DNA of 64,000 nucleotides from Cernens ardua (GTDB lineage Bacteria; Pseudomonadota; Gammaproteobacteria; Pseudomonadales; Halomonadaceae): the NCBI RefSeq assembly GCF_051251085.1, contig NZ_JBPCZH010000001.1, forward strand, positions 310,001-374,000, given 5' to 3'. Below the pieces are notes generated by a model. That model saw only the letters and a list, made by a program, of their open reading frames with translations. It had not been told where the DNA came from and did no database searches. Below are positions 52,827 to 62,203 of this stretch, piece by piece. Position 1 is the stretch's first letter; each line of letters opens with the position of its first letter. Both the position numbers and the translations under genes were made by a program.

Positions 52827-55457
52827 TTATTTCTTTGGCTTACGTTTATCCTCAACGTGCCATTTACCCTCGCTGTAAGTTGCACGCCAGCCGGTTGCCT
52901 TACCATCACGCTCGGTCATGATGAATTGCGCCTTGTTCTTGCGCGAAAAGCGAATCTGCGTGGGCAGTTTATCCGGGTCCTGCTGTGGTGCTTCCAGCAG
53001 GAAATGATACTTTTCAGGCAATTGATCCTTGTGGGGAATCAGCTCTTTCACCAGAGGGGCACGTGTCTCGCGATTTTTCGGGAATCCACTGGCAGCAAGG
53101 AACAGGCCACTGGCGCCATCACGCAGCACATAGTGATCTTCGACCTTTTGACACGCCAGCTCTGGCATATCGATCGGATCCATCTTGGGTGGAGCTGGCT
53201 GTCCATTCTTCAACAGTTTACGGGTATTACCACAAGCCTCATTGGTACAAGCGAAATACTTGCCGAAACGGCCCGAGCGCAACTGCATTTCTGATCCACA
53301 TTTGTCACACTCCAGCGTAGGACCATCATACCCCTTGAGCTTGAAATGGCCCTTTTCGATTTCGTAATACCCGTCATCATCATTGCTGAGGTACAACTTG
53401 CGATGCTCATCAATCAGGAAACTATCCATGGCGTTTCCTGTCCTGGGATTACGACGCTTGGCGCGTAGCGCATCAGTTTCAGCGTCATCGTCGGCGTCCG
53501 CAGGCACCACTTCATCACCGGGAATCAGGTCGATGGTTTCCTTGCAGCGCTCACTCGGCGGTAGATTATAGCCCGAACATCCCAAAAAGACGCCGGTCGA
53601 ACCAATGCGAATCTGCATAGGTCGACCACAGCGCGGACACTCGATATCCGTGGGAATGGGCGTATTGGGCCGCATCCCATCTTCACCTTCTGCATGGCTC
53701 AGGTTTTTGCTAAAGCCGGCATAGAAATCATTCAGGACATCAAGCCAGGGAGTATCACCCGCCGCGATAAGGTCAAGTTCATCTTCCATACGGGCAGTGA
53801 AGCCGTAATCCATCAAGTCCTTGAATGACCCAATCAGGCGATCCGTGACCAACTCACCCAGAATGTTGGCATAGAAACGACGACTATCAAGTACAACATA
53901 TCCGCGCTCCTGAATGGTGGAAATGATAGAGGCGTAGGTAGATGGGCGGCCAATACCACGTTTCTCAAGCTCACGCACCAGGCTCGCTTCAGTGTAGCGT
54001 GCGCTGGGTTTAGTGAAGTGCTGCTGCGGGTCCAGTTTTTCCAGCGTAAAGGAACTCCCTTTCGCCAGATCGGGAACCGCCTGATCTTCATTGCGACTGG
54101 AAGAGGCTGCCACACGCGTATAACCATCAAACTTGAGCACGCGCCCCTTGGCACGCATGTCGAATCCAGCGGCCTTTACCGTAAGTGTGGTGGACAGGTA
54201 ACGCGCAGGCACCATCTGACACGCCACGAACTGGCGCCAGATCAGATCATACAATCGTTCGGCATCACGCTCCATTCCATCTAGCTGCGTTGCCGACAAA
54301 TTGACATTACTGGGTCGAATAGCCTCGTGGGCTTCCTGAGCATTCTCTTTGGACGCATAACGAACCGGCGCATCCGGCAGATAGGATTTGCCATAATGTT
54401 CATCAATATAATGACGTGCGGCCTCCACAGCATCAGTTGATAAATTCGTCGAATCCGTACGCATGTAGGTGATGTAACCAGCCTCATAGAGGCGTTGAGC
54501 AAGCGTCATGGTCTTGCGCACGGAAAAGCCCAGGCGACCGCTGGCGGCCTGCTGAAGCGTAGACGTAATAAAGGGTGCCCCCGGCTTGCTGGAAGTCGGT
54601 TTGTCTTCACGATCCGACAATTTCAGTTCAGCCGTTTTCAACGGCGCTATGGCCGTGTGCGTCTCTTCTTCGCTATTGGGACGGAATACCTTGTCATCCT
54701 TGCGAGCCAGCTCGAAGCGAACGACCTCCCCTTCTTCGGTGACAAGATCCGCATGCACATCCCAGAATTCTTCAGGCACGAAGGCACGGATTTCACGCTC
54801 CCGGTCCGCAATCAAACGCACCGCAACAGATTGCACACGACCCGCCGACAAACCTCTGGCCACTTTGGCCCACAACAACGGCGAGACCATATATCCGACC
54901 ACACGGTCCAGAAAACGTCGAGCCTGTTGTGCATAAACGCGGTCCATCTGCAGGGTGCTCGGGTGCTTGAACGCCTGCTGAATCGCATTTTTGGTAATTT
55001 CGTTAAAGACCACGCGTTTATAACGCGAATCATCGCCACCAATGGTCTCGCGAAGGTGCCAGGCGATCGCCTCCCCTTCACGGTCCAAATCCGTTGCGAG
55101 GTAAATGGTGTCGGCTTTCTCTGCCAGACGTTTAAGTTCCTCGACCACTTTTTCTTTACCGGGGAGCGTCACATAATGCGCTTTCCAATCATGATCTGGA
55201 TCGACACCCATACGGCGGATCAATTGATCATGCGCCTTCTTGCGCTTATAGCGTGCTTTTTCCTCGGGGCTCATCTTGCGTGTAGCCGCCGCCTGCTTGG
55301 CACGCTCAGCTGGAGTGCTGGTTGATTTGGCACTCCCCGAGGTGGGCAGGTCACGAATATGACCAACGCTGGATTTTACGATGAAGTCTTTACCCAGATA
55401 CTTGTTGATGGTCTTTGCCTTGGCAGGCGACTCCACAATCACGAGTGACTTACCCAT
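52827..55457 (-). CDS. topA: DNA topoisomerase I
   Basis: Type IA topoisomerase that relaxes negative supercoils. The Toprim domain has Glu9 in ESPAKAKT and the acidic DLDREGEA (Asp123, Asp125, Glu127); the active-site tyrosine is Tyr331 in YITYMRTDSTNLS. The C-terminal half carries zinc-ribbon repeats CPRCGRPM..CSGY.....C and CDKCGSEM..CTNEACG, and a basic end. The gap-region insert with SPEEKARYKRKKAHDQL between Toprim motifs is usual in pseudomonads and relatives. 876 residues. GGAG lies close to the ATG. Confidence 0.97.
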   Translation of the reverse strand: MGKSLVIVESPAKAKTINKYLGKDFIVKSSVGHIRDLPTSGSAKSTSTPAERAKQAAATRKMSPEEKARYKRKKAHDQLIRRMGVDPDHDWKAHYVTLPGKEKVVEELKRLAEKADTIYLATDLDREGEAIAWHLRETIGGDDSRYKRVVFNEITKNAIQQAFKHPSTLQMDRVYAQQARRFLDRVVGYMVSPLLWAKVARGLSAGRVQSVAVRLIADREREIRAFVPEEFWDVHADLVTEEGEVVRFELARKDDKVFRPNSEEETHTAIAPLKTAELKLSDREDKPTSSKPGAPFITSTLQQAASGRLGFSVRKTMTLAQRLYEAGYITYMRTDSTNLSTDAVEAARHYIDEHYGKSYLPDAPVRYASKENAQEAHEAIRPSNVNLSATQLDGMERDAERLYDLIWRQFVACQMVPARYLSTTLTVKAAGFDMRAKGRVLKFDGYTRVAASSSRNEDQAVPDLAKGSSFTLEKLDPQQHFTKPSARYTEASLVRELEKRGIGRPSTYASIISTIQERGYVVLDSRRFYANILGELVTDRLIGSFKDLMDYGFTARMEDELDLIAAGDTPWLDVLNDFYAGFSKNLSHAEGEDGMRPNTPIPTDIECPRCGRPMQIRIGSTGVFLGCSGYNLPPSERCKETIDLIPGDEVVPADADDDAETDALRAKRRNPRTGNAMDSFLIDEHRKLYLSNDDDGYYEIEKGHFKLKGYDGPTLECDKCGSEMQLRSGRFGKYFACTNEACGNTRKLLKNGQPAPPKMDPIDMPELACQKVEDHYVLRDGASGLFLAASGFPKNRETRAPLVKELIPHKDQLPEKYHFLLEAPQQDPDKLPTQIRFSRKNKAQFIMTERDGKATGWRATYSEGKWHVEDKRKPKK

Positions 55458-55974
55458 GGATCTCCAATTCCGTTATGACGCATTCAGCGGCAGACTATGT
55501 CCTTGCCCTGGATGAAATTTGACCTGTGAGGTCCGATACCCATTTGAAACCGTTAAGGTGATCGTCCCTCAATATGAACAAAAGGAATACAAATAAAGAA
55601 AATTTTTTCAAAATTGCGCTTACCCTACATGAGGGAAAACATATTCGCTACTGAAACACACTTAAATTTGAGTTTTAGCCATGGTATCGAACCATCAAAA
55701 TGGTCTTCACCCCAAAGGCGCAGCTCATTTTTATCAAGTGGAGCCATGTTCTTCACCCTGCACTAAAGCGCAATACCATTCGTGGAGGCTTGTTTAAAAA
55801 AGAATATAATAATCTTTTTTGAAGGAAGAAAAGCAAAAGAAGAAAAACAAGCCTTCTACTGATTCTTGTACGCCTGCTTTCATACATCTGCTTTTGTCTG
55901 TCCAGGAATCGGTAGCGTCGAGTTCATGCCAACACGGCTCTATGCATTAAAGACCAGTTGAGTCACTGTGCGCC

Positions 55975-56247
55975 ATGGGGAAGCCCCACATCGGAAAGAT
56001 CAAAAGGACAAACGCTTTGCGCAGAGCAAAACACTCCACGCGTGACCCTACTAAAACCTCCAGTGGCATCAGCTATATTCAAGCGTCAAGCAAAGCCATG
56101 GCACAAGCAACATCGAATAAAAGGCTGGTTTCACGCCATTCACTATGTCGGCTAAATGATGGCGTTTTTTACACCTACAACCTCAGTAGTAAAGGGCTGG
56201 AGACGGTTAAGGACTGGTGGAAGTACAACTTATCCCATCCCAAGTGA
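55975..56247 (+). CDS. Doubtful small hypothetical protein
   Basis: A 90-codon frame from ATG. The first two thirds have random-looking basic composition, but the end, LNDGVFYTYNLSSKGLETVKDWWK, looks like a folded protein segment. No ribosome site is seen before the ATG. It could be the remnant of a longer gene or chance. No family recognised. Confidence 0.22.
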   Translation: MGKPHIGKIKRTNALRRAKHSTRDPTKTSSGISYIQASSKAMAQATSNKRLVSRHSLCRLNDGVFYTYNLSSKGLETVKDWWKYNLSHPK

Positions 56248-56270
56248 GTATATGAAACAGCTTTCACTAT

Positions 56271-56383
56271 AGTACTTTTTGACCAGAGTATTTTTTAACC
56301 AGATCACCTTTTTAACCAGAGCACCTTTTTACCGTAGTACCTTATCACCATAGAACCTTTTCACTGTAGAACCTTTGTTCAAT
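56271..56383. repeat. Seven tandem copies of a degenerate 16-base unit
   Basis: Copies begin at 56271, 56287, 56303 (17 bases), 56320, 56336, 56352 and 56368. The consensus is roughly AGNACCTTTTTNACCA. Divergence increases toward the right, so this is an old array. It ends about two bases before a TTGACA element that may belong to the pyk promoter. Confidence 0.85.
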
Positions 56384-56595
56384 CTTGACACCCCCTCCTG
56401 AGTATCAATTTTTTGCCTTGTATCAAAAGAAGTCTCAACAAAGGTCTAATAGTCGAAAAAAAATTCTTGTGCTCCCTACAAACATATGCATATTCCAATA
56501 GCCACCCTGCAAAATTTTCGGTTACATTAGGCGGCGTTAGGTAAAAACCTATTCCAATCTTTTTTCAAAACGTTACATGGCCAAGGAGTCCCTTG

Positions 56596-58065
56596 ATGAC
56601 AAACAGCCAGCACCCTCCGATCCGCCGCACAAAGATCGTTGCCACACTGGGTCCCTCCAGTGATAAACCGGGCGTCATTGATGCCATGGTCAAGGCAGGT
56701 GTCGATGTCGTCAGACTCAACTTTTCGCACGGAAGTGCCGATGATCATCGCAATCGAGTAGAAGCTGTTCGTGCTGCCGCGGCAAAACATAATCGCACCG
56801 TGGCGGTACTTGGGGATCTGCAGGGTCCAAAGATCCGTATAGCCCGTTTCCAGAATGGTTCTGTCGAACTCAATGAAGGTGCCGATTTCGTCATTGACGT
56901 GTCGCTGGACCAGAATGCCGGCGACGAACATCACGTAGGATGCGATTATGCTGAGCTGGCAGATGACCTTGTCAGCGGTGATGTTCTTCTACTGGATGAC
57001 GGTCGTGTTGTCTTCGATGTGACCAAGGTTGAGCCTCCGCGTATTCATTGCAAGGTTAAAGTGGGAGGCAAACTCTCCAACAATAAAGGTATCAACAAAC
57101 AGGGTGGCGGACTGTCTGCTTCAGCCTTGACTGAAAAAGACAAGGCAGACATGAAAACAGCTATCGCGCTGGAAGTGGATTACCTTGCTGTCTCCTTCCC
57201 CCGCAGTGGTGAAGACATGCGCTATGCGCGTGACCTGCTTGGCGATGCCGCGGAACGTATCGGCCTGGTAGCCAAAGTTGAACGTGCAGAAGCCGTAGCC
57301 AATGATGAGACACTGGATGATATCATCATTGCCTCGGATGCAGTCATGGTGGCCCGTGGCGACCTTGGCGTCGAGATCGGTGATGCACAACTGATCGGTG
57401 TACAAAAACGCATGATTTCACGTGCACGTACGTTGGATCGTTTGGTCATCACAGCGACACAGATGATGGAATCCATGATTTCCAACCCGCTGCCCACGCG
57501 TGCCGAGGTTTTTGACGTCGCTAACGCTGTATTGGACGGCACGGATGCGGTCATGTGTTCTGCTGAAACAGCGGCGGGCAAGTATCCCGTTGAAACCATT
57601 GAAGCGATGGATCGCTGTTGCCTGGGCGCCGAGCGTGAACGCGAGGCACAGGAATCGGGTCATCGCATGAAAGATACCTTCCATCGGATTGATGAAGCCG
57701 TAGCGCTTTCAGCCATGTATGCAGCAAATCACCTGGAAGGCGTTGCTGCCATTGGCTGCCTGACAGAAACCGGTCATACGCCCTTGATTGCTTCGCGTAT
57801 TCGGTCAGGGCTGCCCATTATTGGCCTATCGAGCCATCCGGAAACACTGCGCAAAATGGCGCTTTTCCGCGGCGTTATTCCATTGGAGTTCAATGCCAGC
57901 GACCTACCCAGTACAGAGGTGAACGGTAAGGTGGTAGAACTGTTGAAAGAGAAATCACTGGCAGCAGATGGCAACTTCGTTATCCTGACCCGCGGTGATC
58001 ACCTGGATGCTCAGAGTGGTACAAATGCGATGAAAATCGTTCAGGTCGGTGATGATATCGGGTAA
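56596..58065 (+). CDS. pykA: Pyruvate kinase, PykA type
   Basis: Makes pyruvate and ATP from phosphoenolpyruvate, last step of glycolysis. Readable: RRTKIVATLGPSS, RLNFSHGS, GDLQGPKIR, NKQGGGLSASALTEKDKADM, the AVSFPR block, VMVARGDLGVEIG and the ITATQMMESM / PTRAEVFDVANAVLDGTDAVMCSAETAAG catalytic regions. These agree with the PykA rather than the PykF type. 489 residues. AAGGAG lies seven bases before the ATG at 56596, which I prefer to the TTG at 56593. A terminator follows. Confidence 0.96.
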   Translation: MTNSQHPPIRRTKIVATLGPSSDKPGVIDAMVKAGVDVVRLNFSHGSADDHRNRVEAVRAAAAKHNRTVAVLGDLQGPKIRIARFQNGSVELNEGADFVIDVSLDQNAGDEHHVGCDYAELADDLVSGDVLLLDDGRVVFDVTKVEPPRIHCKVKVGGKLSNNKGINKQGGGLSASALTEKDKADMKTAIALEVDYLAVSFPRSGEDMRYARDLLGDAAERIGLVAKVERAEAVANDETLDDIIIASDAVMVARGDLGVEIGDAQLIGVQKRMISRARTLDRLVITATQMMESMISNPLPTRAEVFDVANAVLDGTDAVMCSAETAAGKYPVETIEAMDRCCLGAEREREAQESGHRMKDTFHRIDEAVALSAMYAANHLEGVAAIGCLTETGHTPLIASRIRSGLPIIGLSSHPETLRKMALFRGVIPLEFNASDLPSTEVNGKVVELLKEKSLAADGNFVILTRGDHLDAQSGTNAMKIVQVGDDIG

Positions 58066-58436
58066 GTAATCTACCGTTGATTATCTTCAATCCCCTACCC
58101 TGAAAATTCATATGATCGGGGTGTGGGGATATGGAAATACCGCGATAGCAAAAGAGCAGGCTCTGAAAAGACCTGCTCTTTTTTTTCGGCATCATAATGC
58201 TTCAGTAAGAACAGAATGCATAGCATCTTTATATTGGTTTAACATATTGGGACAACACGTCAGTGCAGCGAAGTATTAAACCAAATATGAAAAAATAGTA
58301 TGAAACCAGGTATGGATTGCATTTGGTAAGGATAATAGTATGAGAATGGAAGCGGGATCATAACGCATCAACAGAAAGTGATAACGGTATAATAGCTTAT
58401 ACTTCCACTCTCACCCAACGATTCTTTCACACAGGC
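58066..58436. other. Spacer between pykA and the lipoprotein gene
   Basis: About 370 bases between two convergent genes. Apart from the pykA terminator nothing is recognised; loosely repeated motifs of the GTATTAAACC/GTATGAAACC type occur near 58270-58330. Confidence 0.5.
58150..58188 (+). terminator. Rho-independent terminator of pykA
   Basis: AAGAGCAGG/CCTGCTCTT arms (58152-58160, 58172-58180) with an 11-base loop and a run of eight T. About 85 bases past the stop codon. Confidence 0.9.
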
Positions 58437-59018
58437 TCAGGATGTTCGATGTCCCAACGGATCAGCGTGTGACAGGACACTTGTCGAGAAAATATCATGT
58501 GTTGAATCCAGACATGCATTCCCATTGGTATTCTTCACAAACACAGGCACCTGACTGTGATTAATATATATATTCAACCCGGTCAGTTTCTCGACATGGC
58601 AATTAAGGCCCAGCGTGTCCGAATTGATCGCAGAGGCCCGATACACCTCAAAGTACACTGAAGCGCCTGGCGCAAGGGTGACCGGATAAGCAAGCCCCGG
58701 TTTTCCCTGGTTATCAGGCTTTTGATCAGAGGAAGAGATCACTGTTTCCGGGGACTGGTCATCGTTCTGTCCTACACTGCGAAAGGCAACGGGCTTTTCG
58801 ATCAGGCAGCTCCGCTGGCTGGTATTGGTCAGTGAATAGCTACTATGCAAGTGCCCGGAGGCAGTATATTCACCTGCCAATTTGCCAGTTATATCATGCA
58901 AGGCACAGGGAAGAGGATCTGTGCTGGCAGTTGTTTGACCATGACCCTGTGCGCCCGAACATCCACTGAATATCGGTAACAACCCACAGGCGGCAATGGC
59001 TATCCATTTATTATTCAT
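58437..59018 (-). CDS. Putative lipoprotein with DUF4232-like domain
   Basis: A 193-residue exported protein with a lipoprotein signal peptide ending in IFSGC (Cys20). The mature part has PCALHDITGKLAG, YSLTNTSQRSCLIEKPVAF and TLAPGASVYFEVY, the layout of DUF4232 domains (a beta-sandwich with a T-N-T-G/S..C pattern), and four cysteines that may pair in the periplasm. AAGGGG lies before the ATG. It is a single gene with convergent pykA on one side. Function unknown; family call is by eye. Confidence 0.75.
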   Translation of the reverse strand: MNNKWIAIAACGLLPIFSGCSGAQGHGQTTASTDPLPCALHDITGKLAGEYTASGHLHSSYSLTNTSQRSCLIEKPVAFRSVGQNDDQSPETVISSSDQKPDNQGKPGLAYPVTLAPGASVYFEVYRASAINSDTLGLNCHVEKLTGLNIYINHSQVPVFVKNTNGNACLDSTHDIFSTSVLSHADPLGHRTS

Positions 59019-59338
59019 ACTGGCCCCTTGTTATTTGATCACGTGTCTACATCAAGAAAGCCCATTCATTGCAGAAAGAAACAAGAGCCCACTCAGAAAT
59101 TGATGCGTTGACGCTATATGGACTGCTCGCCCTTTTTCTGAGTCAGCAGGATTTTTCAATCCGGCCGAGGCTGTTTCATCTCAGCAAGAGTGTCGTTCAT
59201 CAAGCACTTGAGACATGCCAAATACACGACGCGCACGCACGATGGCTTTCTTTTATCTAAATGTAGTCCGATCCTGCCGTAAAGCCATGCATTCTTTAGT
59301 TGCAAACACACCTGCCCCTTCCTTTGGGCCTTTTCATA
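59019..59338. other. Spacer between the NUDIX and lipoprotein genes
   Basis: About 320 bases; a short plus-strand frame at 59069 has no ribosome site or recognisable features. The lipoprotein gene promoter should lie at its left end. Nothing else seen. Confidence 0.4.
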
Positions 59339-59980
59339 TCAGTCGGATTCAACGTGATTGATTTCACCTCGCGCAAACGCAAGCAAATGAATAATATCCT
59401 TTTCGAGCGTGCGTGGTGTTGAAAGGGGTGGTAGATCGTCAACAGAGAAAAAGTCTGCCCCATCAGTTTCATTATTGGCTTTGAAAGCATCTGCCGGATA
59501 CCCTTCCTGCCCTGGCACTTCTTCGCAGAGATAAAACAGTTTGTAGATATGAGCCGGTGACTGATGCTTGTAGGGATGGAGGTTTCTGTCTCGCAACAAA
59601 GCCAGCTTGGGGTCAGTCGCTTTGAATCCAGCCTCTTCTTCTATTTCACGGATAGCGCCAATGCCCGGTGCCTCTGCAACATCTGCCCAGCCGCCCGGAA
59701 GCGTCCAACAACCATCTCGCTTTTCTCTAACCAATAACACTTTGTTATCGCGAAAAACAGCGCCTCGTACATCCACTTTGGGTGTGGCATATCCTTTATC
59801 GGGAATAAAGAGGTTTTCTACCCGTTCAACGGGTGTATCAGCCAATGCAGCAAACATTTCATGAGCCATTTTTTCGAGCGTTTCATAACGCTCCAACTCA
59901 AAGTGGTTCTCGGTATAGGTTTGCCCTGTTTGTGCTATTGCCTGCAAGCGACGCGCAAAATCTACCCAATCCTGAGCCAT
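59339..59980 (-). CDS. NUDIX hydrolase with N-terminal NUDIX-associated domain
   Basis: 213 residues. The first 65 form the helical domain found before NUDIX domains in a hydrolase subfamily (DWVDFARRLQAIAQTGQTYTEN..ERYE). The NUDIX box reads GGWADVAEAPGIGAIREIEEEAGF (about 96-119) with the REIEEEAG core intact, so it should be active. Relatives hydrolyse ADP-ribose or CDP-choline-type substrates; the actual substrate is unknown. AGGATAGG precedes the ATG. Single gene, no operon partner. Confidence 0.9.
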   Translation of the reverse strand: MAQDWVDFARRLQAIAQTGQTYTENHFELERYETLEKMAHEMFAALADTPVERVENLFIPDKGYATPKVDVRGAVFRDNKVLLVREKRDGCWTLPGGWADVAEAPGIGAIREIEEEAGFKATDPKLALLRDRNLHPYKHQSPAHIYKLFYLCEEVPGQEGYPADAFKANNETDGADFFSVDDLPPLSTPRTLEKDIIHLLAFARGEINHVESD

Positions 59981-60301
59981 GTGTACCTATCCTGTCCTAT
60001 TGATCATACTCGCAGTGTAGAGTTTATCTTCCCGGGAGGGAAACCCTGATGGGCTTGAATTCACCCAGGCAGGCTATTCCAAAAGAGTAAACACGACTCT
60101 AAAAAGTTCAAAACAACATGACATTCGTCAAGAGATTGAAGGCCTCCTGGCATAAATTTCATCGAAGCATTAATTTCATAGAAGTATTAAATGGATCGAA
60201 GCATTGCACATTGTGATTTCAATGCTATTTTGTGAAGGTGTACCCTTCCCTCCATATAGACAAAACATCCATGAGCCTGTTGCATTTCCAAGGATAATTT
60301 C
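59981..60301. other. Divergent spacer between NUDIX and alcohol dehydrogenase genes
   Basis: About 320 bases without a gene. Loose repeats of a GAAGCATTAA/GAAGTATTAAA motif occur near 60165-60205. Promoters of both divergent genes must be here but are not recognisable. Confidence 0.4.
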
Positions 60302-61381
60302 ATGAAAGCGATTCGCCTGACCGGACGACCAGAAATAGACGATGCCTTCGAGTGGGCTGAGCGTGATATCCCTACGCCGACTGAACATGATGTGTTGGTC
60401 AAGGTGGAGGCAATCTCGATCAATCCGGTGGATACCAAGATTCGTAAAGCAGGAAGTATGCAGGATATTATCGGCTGGGATGCGGTAGGCATTGTTGAAG
60501 CAACAGGTGATGGTGTCACCGGCTTTACCCGGGGGGACCGTGTCTACTATGCAGGGGATATCCAACGGCCGGGCTGCTATGCCGAATATCAGCGAGTAGA
60601 TGCCCGGCTGGTCGCAAAAGCCCCCGTTAACCTTGAAATTGAAGAGATCGCAGCGCTACCGCTCACCACATTAACGGCCTGGGAAGGATTGTTTGACCGA
60701 TTGCCCCTCACACCACACCCACCGTCTTCTATTTATCAGGATGAGAGTGACGACGACCCATCGTCCAAGGCCACCTCAACACCTTCGATACACAATGAGC
60801 CAAAAACACTGCTGGTTATCAATGGTGCAGGCGGTGTGGGCTCCATGGTGACTCAGCTAGCCAAACAATTGACTTCGCTGAAGGTCATTACAACCGCATC
60901 TCGCTCACTTTCACGTTTATGGAGCGAAGAGTTGGGCGCCGATCTGGTCGTGAACCATTATCATCTGGTCGAAGAGCTCAATACCGCTGGTATTAAAGAG
61001 GTAGACTACATTTTCTGTTGCCATGATATAGCCGATCATTGGGAAAACATGGTGCAGCTGATCCGTCCCTTTGGCAGCATTGTTGCCATTGCCGAAACTG
61101 AAAAAGAGGTCAATATCAATGACCTACAACAAAAAGCGGCCAGCTTCGCGTGGGAGTTCATGTTCAGCCGTGCCATCTACAATGAACACCCTGAACATCA
61201 GGGTGCGATACTTTCACGTGTCGCTCAGTGGATGGATTCAGGCGATCTGGTCAGCACCTTGAGTGAGGTTATTGGCCGATTCTCTGTAGAATCCGTTCAA
61301 GAAGCACATCGTCGGCTGGAGAAAGGGACGGTAGTGGGCAAGCTGGTACTTCCCATGACTCCAACGCATGGAACACTTTGA
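60302..61381 (+). CDS. Zinc-binding alcohol dehydrogenase family / quinone oxidoreductase-like protein
   Basis: Medium-chain dehydrogenase/reductase of 359 residues. The GroES-like N-domain has SINPVDTKIR and GWDAVGIVEATGDGVTGFTRGDRV; the Rossmann domain has NGAGGVGSMVTQLAK. It lacks the catalytic zinc Cys/His set of true alcohol dehydrogenases, so despite the family name it is probably an NADPH-dependent, zinc-free reductase. A polar insertion of about 33 residues (137-169) sits between the domains. AAGGA precedes the ATG. Substrate unknown. Confidence 0.88.
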   Translation: MKAIRLTGRPEIDDAFEWAERDIPTPTEHDVLVKVEAISINPVDTKIRKAGSMQDIIGWDAVGIVEATGDGVTGFTRGDRVYYAGDIQRPGCYAEYQRVDARLVAKAPVNLEIEEIAALPLTTLTAWEGLFDRLPLTPHPPSSIYQDESDDDPSSKATSTPSIHNEPKTLLVINGAGGVGSMVTQLAKQLTSLKVITTASRSLSRLWSEELGADLVVNHYHLVEELNTAGIKEVDYIFCCHDIADHWENMVQLIRPFGSIVAIAETEKEVNINDLQQKAASFAWEFMFSRAIYNEHPEHQGAILSRVAQWMDSGDLVSTLSEVIGRFSVESVQEAHRRLEKGTVVGKLVLPMTPTHGTL

Positions 61382-61523
61382 CTTATCTCTCGTGACGTCA
61401 AGAATTTTCAGCAAGCTTAAACCTTTCCAATACCTTCGAAACTCGCTAATAACAGTAATACTCGAATAGCCTTTATATATGCATAAACCTTAAGGCTACT
61501 TCCAACGACTACGGATTGCAGTG

Positions 61524-61895
61524 ATGAAAGATGCTTTGGCACACTTCAGACAAACGTTACAGGCCAAACCCAGATTCTCGGATACGCTCGCCTTTATAGA
61601 AGCGTATTTTGAGTTCACACCAACGGCATTTACCAACCATATGCTGATGAATCAGGCGGATGAGAATCAGGGATCGTGTCGAATTATCGCGTTAGCCAAA
61701 TACGCGGATTTCTCGGATGAAGAAGCCTTGCTGGCCTTTGGTGAACACTATCGGCACGTTAGAAGCGATCCTCACGGCAATGACCACGCCAACATCCGAA
61801 CACTGATGGAATACGGGCTTGATTCGGTTTCTTTCGAACACTTTCCACTCGTAGTCAAGCAAGAGGCCATATCCATGAGTGATTCCGTCGAATAG
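61524..61895 (+). CDS. HopJ family protein
   Basis: A 123-residue protein matching the HopJ family: FIEAYFEFTPTAFTNHML, NQGSCRIIALAKYADFSDEEALLAFGEHYR and the HANIRTLMEYGLDSVSFE end. Members were first noted as candidate type III effectors in Pseudomonas syringae, but most occur in free-living bacteria without secretion systems and their role is unknown. Start taken as ATG 61524 (GTG at 61521 is possible); no strong ribosome site. Single gene. Confidence 0.85.
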   Translation: MKDALAHFRQTLQAKPRFSDTLAFIEAYFEFTPTAFTNHMLMNQADENQGSCRIIALAKYADFSDEEALLAFGEHYRHVRSDPHGNDHANIRTLMEYGLDSVSFEHFPLVVKQEAISMSDSVE

Positions 61896-62203
61896 TTACT
61901 CTATAGGATCACGACACTTTTTCAGTGGTATAGATTCATGCTTCGCCATATTAACCAGCGACCGCGTGATTCAATCCAAAAAACACGTTTTCATAAAAGC
62001 CCATATCAAAAAGCCGCCTGCACCATTCGATGGCACAAGCGGCACTTCCTTGTTCAAACTATGGGTGATCAAGCAGATACACTTCAATACATAATCAGGA
62101 GACCCATGTATGTAGGCGTTTATAGGTCACGCTGTTAAATCACAATAGCATTATCCATAAACAACCCACTTGCCGTTGGAAGTTACACTGAACTACCACA
62201 TTA
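61896..62203. other. Convergent spacer between the HopJ gene and lipA
   Basis: About 310 bases, no credible gene and no clear hairpin with T-run for either convergent gene. An imperfect GCCGC/GCGGC inverted repeat lies near 62013-62043. Confidence 0.4.

Larger units (their letters stand above)
55458..56595. other. Gene-poor stretch of 1.1 kb between topA and pyk
   Basis: The divergent promoters of topA and pyk lie here. A TTGACA at 56385-56390 is a good -35 element but no convincing -10 follows at 17 bases. The seven-copy 16-base array (56271-56383) ends directly before it. A 90-codon plus-strand frame (55975-56247) is listed separately at low confidence. The rest, A/T-rich around 55570-55860, shows nothing I recognise. 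Confidence 0.5.
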
